Origin: Brasenia schreberi
Lineage: Eukaryota; Streptophyta; Magnoliopsida; Nymphaeales; Cabombaceae
NCBI GenBank assembly: GCA_036023115.1
Contig: JAYKKT010000086.1
Span: 14,585,501 to 14,649,500, forward strand
Reading direction: 5' to 3'
Length of the DNA: 64,000 nucleotides
Shown: positions 20,633-28,569 of the stretch, in pieces
Layout: each line of letters begins with the position of its first letter
How positions within the stretch are numbered: position 1 is the first letter of the stretch
Program-made: the position numbers and the translations under genes
Notes under the pieces: model-generated
What the model was told of the DNA's origin: nothing
Seen by the model: only the letters and a program-made list of their open reading frames with translations
Database searches by the model: none

Positions 20633-21754
20633 ATGACAAACACCCCTTTTAATGTCTCCCTAGATCTAGCCACGAAGAATATGGGATCGTCCCATTTTAG
20701 CAAAATCTCAATTTTACAAACTCTGGTAGGAGGAGATATCACGCCAAAGGGTTTTACTATGGAATCTGGTCCTAAATGGGATCATGTTCATGCAAGTACC
20801 ATGCGTGGAATGCAAATGACATGGGTGTGGTGCCAAGAGTGGCGACCTCCCAGAGACCAGATGTGGTCGAACTCTAGAGACTTACAAGGCCTATTGCTCA
20901 AGCGAGCAAATCCTATGCTGTTCGATGTTCGGTTTTCAAAACTTATTTACAAAAGCTATTTACAAAAGGGACAACTGTCTTGAGTCTCGATCTTAAGGAT
21001 CTCGAGCTCTTCGTGCTTGCCCTTGTTTGAGTCTTAACACTCGCTTATCTAGCGGAGGTTTTATAAGAACACAAGTTTCATTTCAAATTCCTACGTCCTA
21101 CTCGAAACGTCGAATTCTCAAACAAGATGAAATTCAAGTAAGTAAATCCTATTTTTACTTTAGGATTCCTCGAAATGAACCATGCTTTAGCTTGGGATAA
21201 GCCAGGGATGGGAAAGAGATACCACGGTCCCTTCTGAAGTGTCCTGTGGTTTAAGGCATAGAAGGCGGAAAACTGCTCTTTTTGAGCTTTTTGGCCTCTT
21301 TTTCCCTTTTTTCATAGAGGGTCTCCCTTTGGGAGTATTTTTTCTTTAATCCCTCTTTTTTATAAGAGAATCGATTTTTCTTTTTGAAGTCTGGTTTCTT
21401 TCTTTTGGAAAGAGACTTTGAATGGGAAATTCCCTTTTGTTTTGGGCCTTTGTTTTCCTTTTGGAAATAGAAGAGAAGAGGGGAGGACTTATCCCAAGCC
21501 TACACTCGATCCATTCCAGATCAGCCTATTTAGAAATAGCACATACTACTTGCAAGTATCTTGCTATGTTGAACTAGGCCTTTCTTTGTAAGATGAAGGA
21601 TTTTGAAATGGAACCACGATTTTGAAAACTCCACTCTTTCACAAGTGTGAATCCTCTCACTTAGGGTCACACGAGTTTGCCTTTGCACCTTATTCACATG
21701 TCTCAGGGCAGCTATCCCTAAAAAATTTTTGAAAACTGGAATTTAATCCAGATC
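20633..21754 (-). other. Element B 3' non-coding region
   Basis: About 1.1 kb between the pol stop and the PPT without a coding frame of note. It holds the conserved CCACGG...CTGTGG inverted repeat (21222-21249) and the conserved TAATTCTCAAACAAGATG-type block near 21110. The block near 21530-21600 (TAGAAATAGCACATACTACT) is also shared with A, C and I. Confidence 0.6.
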
Positions 21755-24700
21755 CTACACATGATACTTCTTTAAGTATTGAATATTGATAGGATCTGCT
21801 AAATTCCTACCTTCTACATCGATCAACCAATACGAATTGTTCGTAGTGGTTGCTCGTACAACATAGGGTCCATCCCAGTTGGGGCGCCACTTGCCTAGGG
21901 GGTGTGGGCCACGATGGTGGATGGTTTTTAAGACCAGATCTCCCACTTCAAAGTGGCGAGGTCTCATGTGTTTGCTATAATGTCGGGCTATCCTTTGCCG
22001 GTATGCGCGAGCATGATCCATGGCAAGGAGTCGCCTCTCATCTAGCAAGTCTAGTTCGGCCATCCTAGCATGCTGAAGCGTCTCTAGGGGGAGGTCGAGT
22101 GCTATAGATGTATGAAATGAATGCAGTTGGGTATGAATGGGAAGAATGGCGTTTGTGCCATAGACCAACTCGAATGGTGTGGCATTCGTGGGAGTCCGGA
22201 TGGAAGTCCTATAAGCCCATAAGGCTTCGTCCAGCTTCTCGTGCCACGTCCTACCCTTCTCTAAGGTTTTCTCAATGATACCAATGAGAGTCTTGTTTGT
22301 GGCTTCGGCTTGGCCGTTGCCTTGAGGGTAGTAGGGCGAGGAGAAGTGGTGAGTTATGCCATACGTGTTGCACAACTCAACCATCCGCTCATTCTTGAAT
22401 GGGGTACCATTATCAGACACAAGGTCTCGTGGAACCCCAAATCGAGCCAAGATATTCCTCCAGATAAAAGCCACCACATGTTGCCCCATTACATTCGTTA
22501 GGGAAATGGCTTCCACCCATTTGGAGAAATACTCCGTGGCTGCTAAAATAAAACGATGCCCATTCGAGGCCTTTGGAAATATTGGGCCTACAATGTCAAA
22601 CGCCCACATGGTAAATGGCCAGGGGCTGACCACGGAATGCAATGCAGATGAAGGGATATGAATGGCGTGCCCATGCACTTGACATGGATGACACTTCCTA
22701 ACATGATCGTGACAATCCCTTTTCAGGGTGGACCAAAAATAACCCCCTCTAAGTATTTTCATTGCCATCATGTTGGCATTAACATGACCTCCACATTCTC
22801 CATCATGGAACTCGTGCATCACTATCCTAGCCTCCTCTAGGTCGATACATCTAAGCAGAATGCCGGTAAAACTCTTTTTGTATAAGACCCCACCCAGAAT
22901 GGTGTATCGGGTCGAAATCTTACGAATGAATGCCTTATCTTTGGATGTGGCATCCTCGGTGAATCCCCCATTTTCTAAAAATTGTTTTATGTCATAGAAC
23001 CAGGGTTTTTCAATAGACTTTGGGTTGTTTTGGCAAATATCCAGGTCGTGTGTGGACGGATGGGGTGCATGCCATATTTCCAAAGATCTGGTCCCTGAAA
23101 TGGGATCGACCTTCAGGGCTGAACCCAAGGAAGAGAGGGCGTCGGCGATGCCATTGTCCTCTCTTCCTACGTGTATGAGCTTACACGACTGGAAGGATTG
23201 GACCAATCGAGTGGCCAACTCGTGATATGGAAGTAGTTTCTCATTACGTACTTGCCAAATTTTTAAAACCTGGTTTATGACAAGGAGCGAATCTCCAAAG
23301 ACCTCGATGCATGATGCCCCTAGAGTTTTCGAAATCTTTAAGCCTTGTATGAGTGCTTCATACTCGACTACGTTGTTGGAACATTCGAAATCTAAGCGGA
23401 CTGCTATGGGAATCTCGCCCTTTTCAGGGGAGATTAGGATGATCCCGGCACCAGCCCCTCGTTGGTTTCGTGCCCCGTCGAAGTGCATCTTCCACACTTG
23501 GTTTTCGAAAGAATTTGCCAAAATGTGGTTTTGAAAATGGTTTTGCAATATGCCTTCATCAGGCATTTCGACAAGAGTGGGATATGCGTCCTCTAAGGGG
23601 AATTCAGCTACGTAATCTGCTAGGGCTTGCCCCTTAATGGAGATCTGGTGATGGTATTTCAGATCATACTCCATTAGAAGGAGTTGCCATTTGCCCAATC
23701 TACCCGTGAGAATGGGTTTTTCGAACAAGTGCTTGATCGGATCAAGCTTGGACACTATCCAGATCTCATGATCTAGGAAATAGTGTCTGAATTTCTGGCA
23801 GGCCCAGACTAGGGCCAAGCACGTCTTCTCCATGGCTTGATAATTTCGTTCATAAGCCAAGAGAGTTTTCGAAATATAGTAGATGGCATACTCCTTATGG
23901 GTGTCATCCTCGTATTGAGCCAACAGGGCTCCTAAAGCGTTTACATGCACGGAGATGTATAATAAAAGCGGTTTTCCTTGTTTTGGAGGATTCAAAACGG
24001 GGGGATTAACCAAGTATGCCTTCAGTCTCTCGAAGGACTTTTGGCATTCGTCATCCCATAAGAATTTCGTACCCTTCCTCAACAGTTTGTTGAAGGGTTC
24101 GCATCTAGTTGCCAGATTCGATATGAATCGGCGCACAGATTGTAATCGGACCTGGAGGCTACGGACTTGGGTGAGATTGGAGGGTGGAGCCATGTCTATG
24201 ATGGCTCGACACTTAGAGGGGTCGACTTCTATTCCCTTTTGGCTCACCATAAAGCCTAGAAGCTTCCCTGATTCTACCCCGAACACACATTTTTGAGGGT
24301 TTAGCTTTACTTTGTAAAGTCTAAGCCTTTCGAAAATCTTTTGTAAACATTCGATATGAGTGCATCGGGTTTTGGATTTCGCCAAGAGATCATCTACATA
24401 CACTTCTACAAGCTCATGAATTTGATCGTAGAAGATCGTGTTCATGGCTCGTTGGTATGTTGCGCCGGCATTTTTCAAACCAAAGGGCATGACTGTATAA
24501 CAGTACGTGCCCCATGGGGTTGTGAAGGCGGTCTTACCCTGATCTCGTGGACTTAGTTTGATTTGATTATAGCCTGAATAGCCATCCATGAATGAAAACA
24601 TTTCATGATTTGCAGTACTATCGACTATCAAATCTATGTTTGGTAAAGGATAATTATCCTTTGGAGTGGCTTTATTCAGGTTTCTGAAATCGATGCATAT

Positions 24701-25441
24701 TCGAATTTTCCCATTGGTTTTTCGAGCTACAATGATATTTGACAACCAATCAGAATACGCAATGGGTTTTATAAATCCGGCTTTTAGCAGATCTTCTAAA
24801 CCCTCTTTGACTTGCGTGTGTATATTCGGGTGTATTTTCCTAAGCTTCTGCTTTATGGGTTTTACACCTGCATCTAAGGGAAGACGATGCTCGACTATGC
24901 TGGGATCTATGCCCGGCATGTCTTCATACGTCCATGCAAACACATCTAAATAGGTTCGTAGAAATGCAATGAATGCTAGCTTTTCAGTTTCATGCAAGCA
25001 TGCGCCTATTTTGATGGTTTTGGGATTGGAATCATCCCCTAGGTTCACCTCTATGAAATCTCCTCCTACTGATTGGGAAGGTCTTTCAAAATCGAGAATT
25101 CTATGAAATTCCGGGAGCTCAGAAGTGGGATCTTCCTCAAGGGGATCCACTTCTGGGCTTTGATCATTCTCGTGGGCTATAGACCCGAGGGAACTTGATG
25201 CGTGGTTTTCAAAATAACCTGGTTTTGTACTTGGATTTTCAAGTGACCTCGAAATTTTTGGTCTGGCTATGCAGACGACGCTTCTTTCGAAATCCTTTTC
25301 TTTTGCCAAAGTCTTACCAGGAGCAGCTATGTACAAAATCTTTTTGGTATTTTCCAAATTTTCGATTTTTTTGGGTTTTTGTAAAACAAGAACTTTGGGA
25401 ACTATACAAAGCACTCTTTTCTCGAGTTTTTGTTTTTCCAT
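21755..25441 (-). CDS. pol: Pol polyprotein: RT, RNase H, aRNH, integrase (element B)
   Basis: An intact 1228-residue frame. Residues 1-75 are a Lys-rich, internally repeated N-terminus. The reverse transcriptase spans about 190-410, with RICIDFRNLNK (246-256) and catalytic YVDD (348-351). The Ty3-type RNase H (about 490-610) keeps the Glu of NYQAMEK, but has LYIS where the first catalytic Asp is expected. A second, archaeal-type RNase H (650-770) has a full set: D655, E693, D717 and D767. Integrase has a zinc finger H879-H886-C917-C920 and core D949-D1010-E1046 (D-x60-D-x35-E), then a GDLVLK...GPYVV C-terminal fold ending in KKYHV. The enzyme would copy the RNA and insert the cDNA. The first ATG is at 25441. 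In elements A and I the pol frame starts about 90 bases earlier at ATGATGGAAGA; in B that start is out of frame because of an eight-T run and a TGA. Confidence 0.95.
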   Translation of the reverse strand: MEKQKLEKRVLCIVPKVLVLQKPKKIENLENTKKILYIAAPGKTLAKEKDFERSVVCIARPKISRSLENPSTKPGYFENHASSSLGSIAHENDQSPEVDPLEEDPTSELPEFHRILDFERPSQSVGGDFIEVNLGDDSNPKTIKIGACLHETEKLAFIAFLRTYLDVFAWTYEDMPGIDPSIVEHRLPLDAGVKPIKQKLRKIHPNIHTQVKEGLEDLLKAGFIKPIAYSDWLSNIIVARKTNGKIRICIDFRNLNKATPKDNYPLPNIDLIVDSTANHEMFSFMDGYSGYNQIKLSPRDQGKTAFTTPWGTYCYTVMPFGLKNAGATYQRAMNTIFYDQIHELVEVYVDDLLAKSKTRCTHIECLQKIFERLRLYKVKLNPQKCVFGVESGKLLGFMVSQKGIEVDPSKCRAIIDMAPPSNLTQVRSLQVRLQSVRRFISNLATRCEPFNKLLRKGTKFLWDDECQKSFERLKAYLVNPPVLNPPKQGKPLLLYISVHVNALGALLAQYEDDTHKEYAIYYISKTLLAYERNYQAMEKTCLALVWACQKFRHYFLDHEIWIVSKLDPIKHLFEKPILTGRLGKWQLLLMEYDLKYHHQISIKGQALADYVAEFPLEDAYPTLVEMPDEGILQNHFQNHILANSFENQVWKMHFDGARNQRGAGAGIILISPEKGEIPIAVRLDFECSNNVVEYEALIQGLKISKTLGASCIEVFGDSLLVINQVLKIWQVRNEKLLPYHELATRLVQSFQSCKLIHVGREDNGIADALSSLGSALKVDPISGTRSLEIWHAPHPSTHDLDICQNNPKSIEKPWFYDIKQFLENGGFTEDATSKDKAFIRKISTRYTILGGVLYKKSFTGILLRCIDLEEARIVMHEFHDGECGGHVNANMMAMKILRGGYFWSTLKRDCHDHVRKCHPCQVHGHAIHIPSSALHSVVSPWPFTMWAFDIVGPIFPKASNGHRFILAATEYFSKWVEAISLTNVMGQHVVAFIWRNILARFGVPRDLVSDNGTPFKNERMVELCNTYGITHHFSSPYYPQGNGQAEATNKTLIGIIEKTLEKGRTWHEKLDEALWAYRTSIRTPTNATPFELVYGTNAILPIHTQLHSFHTSIALDLPLETLQHARMAELDLLDERRLLAMDHARAYRQRIARHYSKHMRPRHFEVGDLVLKTIHHRGPHPLGKWRPNWDGPYVVRATTTNNSYWLIDVEGRNLADPINIQYLKKYHV

Positions 25442-25527
25442 TGTTTTTGGTTTTCTTGTTTTTCGATTTTTTTTTATTTTAAGTTTTCAAATGTTTTTGG
25501 TATTTTTAAAAAAAAGGGATCTTCCTT

Positions 25528-25545
25528 CATACCTACAAAGGGAAA
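25528..25545 (-). promoter_or_regulatory. Conserved splice-acceptor-like boundary before pol
   Basis: In sense orientation TTTTCCCTTTGTAG-GT-ATG lies 14-28 bases after the gag-protease stop. The pyrimidine run plus TAG-G looks like a plant 3' splice site. It is kept in A (10530-10548), I and H, each followed by ATG(ATG)GAAGA. Related Ogre elements splice between protease and RT. No clear donor was identified here. Confidence 0.4.
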
Positions 25546-25555
25546 ACACTACGGG

Positions 25556-28426
25556 TTAGGCTCGGAATAGGAGGTCTAAACCATAGGTCTCTTCTAAGAC
25601 AGGTTTCGGGGCACCCTTGACCCAGGTGGTCACAGGGGGTGGCTCCGGTGGTATTCGGGGAGTATAGCCGATCCCATATCGGCTTGGGTTGGCCCTAGGA
25701 AGGATGGGCTCTAGGAGACCCTGGTTTTGTGCCCCTAGACTCTTGTAGGGCGTGTAGCCCATGTTCAATAACATGTTCCACAACCTTTTGTTTTTTGAAA
25801 AGATGGGATACAAGTCGTGGTCCTGGAACATGCTATCGTCCATATTAGGCTCGTATGGCCTTTTGTCTAGGGGTTTTGGAAATAGAGAACGTTTGGGTTT
25901 TCCTAGGAGGATTAGAGTCGGGAGGGGGCCTGCTTTGGGCGGCCCCTTCACACATATAACCTTCCCAGGGTTGTTCAACACGAGCCGAGGTGGCTCAACC
26001 ATAATTTGCCCCAGGTTAGCCTCATGGGCCTGGGAGCTCGATAAACAAGTGGAGTTTATGATCCCCTGAAGCTGTGGGTGACTCTCACCTAGGATCACTA
26101 CGACCTGGTCCCTAAAAGGGATCTTGACACACCTGTGGAAGGTGGATGGCACAGCGCACAAACTGTGTATCCAGGGTCTTCCCAGCAACAGGTTATAATG
26201 GGGGTGGATGTCCAAGACATGGAACACCCCCGTGTGTTCGATCCCTCCCGTTTCCATTGGGAGTTCGATGGATCCTAAAGGTCTAGACGCATTCCCATCG
26301 TATCCAGTGATAACGATGGGGCTTGGGTTCACTGAAGTCAAGGTGACTCCGATTTTGTACGCCACATGAAGTGGAAGGATATTGAGCCCTCCTCCACCGT
26401 CGACTAGGCACCTGTCCAGAGAGTGGTTGTTTAGAACCACCTCGATATGCAGGGCCTGGTTATGGGTTTCGTAGGGTCTATCTACATCATCTTCCGAAAA
26501 GGTGATGGGCGATTTTGCTCCTAATAAAGCCACTTGGGCAGATAAGGATTCCGGACTTATGTTCGAATCAACCTTGGCCCTTTCTAGAATTTTCTCTAAG
26601 ACAAGTCTATGCCTAGGCGAGGTTTTGATAAGCTCTAGGATAGACATGTGAATAGGAATCTTTGAAAGGTGGTTTTCGAAATCATAAGGATTTAGGATGA
26701 CGTTGTCCTTATCTGCTTTTGGCAGACCACTAGGGATACATGCTTTTGAGGGGCCAGGCACACTGACCACCTTTTGAGCACCTTGAAGGTGCGGGGGTTG
26801 GTAGATCCTCCCGGATCTAGTGACTTCCCCCACGACCAGCCTAGGGTTTGCGCTAAACTTGGCTCTAAGGATGAGCTGAGGAGAACCTTGGATTTTCAAA
26901 ACTGGTTTTGCCGGGGTTTCCACTTTTGGTGGTCCCCGAATGACGACTTGGGCGGGCCTCTTGTATAGTACAAGGATGGGCGCACAAGCAGGTCGACCAG
27001 GTTCTGGCTTTTGCGCTAGTTCCTTGGAAATGGTGAGGGTACATACCTCCTTTCCTTTCCCACTGCCACTGGCGTGTTTGGGAAAGGGTTCCTTGAAGAT
27101 AGCTTGAGGTGGCTCAGGTTCCGCAGTGACCTGGAGCCGGCCTTCCGCTATCAAGTTCTCAATTTTATTTAAAAGAGAGAAGCATCGTTTGGTATCATGG
27201 CCTTTGAGCCGATGATACTTGCAAAATCGGTTTAAATACCCCCCTTTGGACGTGACTCCTTCGGGGATTTCAGGGAGTTCGATCATGCCCTGGGCAAGTA
27301 AGAGGTCTAGGACCTCCGACACAGGTTGCCCCAGCGGAGTGTACTCCCGTTTTTCAATCGGTTTTGAAAAATTGCGTTCTCTCTTATTTTCTATTTTTTC
27401 AAAATTTTTAGAAGTGCCCGCCATGCCTGGATCCACCCGGACATTGGCGATTTTATGGGGCTTTGCCCCTTTGTCCGTCGTGGGCAGCCCATATGCGATG
27501 GGCTTTTCCAAACGGGTTTTTGGAACGGCACTTCCTTTCCATAAGTGATCGTATGTCCCTTTTCGCAAGTTGGTTTCGAAAAGGGAGGCCTTTTTGATCA
27601 ACTTATGGAAAGTTGAAATCTCATGGAGCGAGAGAAGGGTTTTTAACTCGCTTTTGAAATTATCCAGGATGAGCATTACTGCGCATCCTTCGGATATGGG
27701 CTCTCGCACTTGGCCCAAAAGCGACCTCCATCTTATAATGAAGGCATGCACGTCTTCGTTCATGCCTTGCTTTGTATCCCTTAAGGTATTCAGGGTTGGC
27801 GTGACTTCCACGTTGTGTGCAAATCTTTGCATGAAGCAGTTCGCTAACTCTTCAAAAGTAGCGAACTGGCTTAAGTCGTAGGAAGCCAGCCATTTGGCAG
27901 CTGTGCCTTTAAGGGATAGAGGGAACCAATACACCCATTTCATCGAGTCCTTTTTCTTCTTATGGGCTCGACGTGAGAAAAGCTGCAAGTGAGACCTAGG
28001 GTCTCCCATGCCATCATACCGATGGAAGTTCGGTATTTCATCGTCATTGTCTGTTTCGTAATCCATAGGAAGGAAATCAGACAGGGCGTAGCTTCTTTTC
28101 TCTTTATTCTGCCCTTTCAGCAGCTGCTGTAGGGCTTTACGGTCCTTTTGTGTGAAGGACTCGTGGTATTGGTTGCCTTCTATTACGGAGGCCTCTTTTT
28201 GCTTGCGAGGTTTTTTAGATTTCTTTTTAGGCCTTTGTTCACCGTTCGATGAACATGAATCGCCTACTTCAGCCTCTTGGCTGAAAGCATCGATTTTGGC
28301 CTCAAATTCCCTTCTCAAGTCCTCGATTTCATCTAATTTTATTTTGTTTTTGAAAATCCTCCTAGAGTGAGAACTTGATGCGCATGAGCCTTGGCTCGAC
28401 ACTTCACTTGGATTGGATTTTGACAT
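25556..28426 (-). CDS. gag-pro: Gag-protease polyprotein with G-patch-like tail (element B)
   Basis: An intact 956-residue frame. The start is the ATG at 28426 (MSKSNPSEV): the frame is open nine bases further, but codon 28435 is TTG, and element I starts at the same MSKS. The Ser-rich N-terminus is followed by a charged helix, then the retrotransposon Gag core (about 95-300; SHLQLFSRRA, KWVYWFPLSLKGTAAKWL, FATFEELANCFMQRF). A variant zinc knuckle C402-H405-H410-C415 (C-x2-H-x4-H-x4-C) follows, then a Pro/Lys-rich linker. The aspartic protease begins near 640, with the active-site motif LVDGGGGLN (Asp676) and a LLLGRPW flap-end. A G-patch-like segment (881-909: NMGYTPYKSLG, QNQGLLEPI) and a conserved end ETYGLDLLFRA finish it. 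Gag would form particles, and the protease would cut the polyproteins. Confidence 0.93.
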   Translation of the reverse strand: MSKSNPSEVSSQGSCASSSHSRRIFKNKIKLDEIEDLRREFEAKIDAFSQEAEVGDSCSSNGEQRPKKKSKKPRKQKEASVIEGNQYHESFTQKDRKALQQLLKGQNKEKRSYALSDFLPMDYETDNDDEIPNFHRYDGMGDPRSHLQLFSRRAHKKKKDSMKWVYWFPLSLKGTAAKWLASYDLSQFATFEELANCFMQRFAHNVEVTPTLNTLRDTKQGMNEDVHAFIIRWRSLLGQVREPISEGCAVMLILDNFKSELKTLLSLHEISTFHKLIKKASLFETNLRKGTYDHLWKGSAVPKTRLEKPIAYGLPTTDKGAKPHKIANVRVDPGMAGTSKNFEKIENKRERNFSKPIEKREYTPLGQPVSEVLDLLLAQGMIELPEIPEGVTSKGGYLNRFCKYHRLKGHDTKRCFSLLNKIENLIAEGRLQVTAEPEPPQAIFKEPFPKHASGSGKGKEVCTLTISKELAQKPEPGRPACAPILVLYKRPAQVVIRGPPKVETPAKPVLKIQGSPQLILRAKFSANPRLVVGEVTRSGRIYQPPHLQGAQKVVSVPGPSKACIPSGLPKADKDNVILNPYDFENHLSKIPIHMSILELIKTSPRHRLVLEKILERAKVDSNISPESLSAQVALLGAKSPITFSEDDVDRPYETHNQALHIEVVLNNHSLDRCLVDGGGGLNILPLHVAYKIGVTLTSVNPSPIVITGYDGNASRPLGSIELPMETGGIEHTGVFHVLDIHPHYNLLLGRPWIHSLCAVPSTFHRCVKIPFRDQVVVILGESHPQLQGIINSTCLSSSQAHEANLGQIMVEPPRLVLNNPGKVICVKGPPKAGPLPTLILLGKPKRSLFPKPLDKRPYEPNMDDSMFQDHDLYPIFSKNKRLWNMLLNMGYTPYKSLGAQNQGLLEPILPRANPSRYGIGYTPRIPPEPPPVTTWVKGAPKPVLEETYGLDLLFRA

Positions 28427-28546
28427 GCTTTTCAAGCTTTTTCAAAATTTCCTAAGTAAAAGCAAAGAAAACAAGTTAAAACGACACCCTTTTACAAAAT
28501 TTTCGCAAGACTTCTACAAGTAAACTCGATTTCTGAAAAGGCTCAC

Positions 28547-28564
28547 GTCCCACCGGGCGTGCCA
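28547..28564 (-). other. Primer binding site, element B
   Basis: In sense orientation TGGCACGCCC-GGTGGGAC begins five bases inside the 5' LTR. It matches the PBS of I exactly and that of H with two changes. Confidence 0.85.
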
Positions 28565-28569
28565 ATCTC

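Noticed and set aside
25505..25520. A retrovirus-like slippery heptamer T-TTT-TTA after the upstream pol ATG of element B
   Set aside because: The -1 frame after the slip meets a TGA about 20 bases on, before the pol ATG at 25441. The other copies lack the eight-T run. Frameshifting into pol is therefore not supported.
21850..28370. + strand ORFs of 60-113 codons opposite gag-protease and pol of element B
   Set aside because: They are antisense shadows of the long coding frames, with no initiation context or domain.
28426..28435. Gag-protease start at 28435
   Set aside because: That codon is TTG on the - strand. The first ATG is at 28426, and the equivalent ATG opens the gag of element I.
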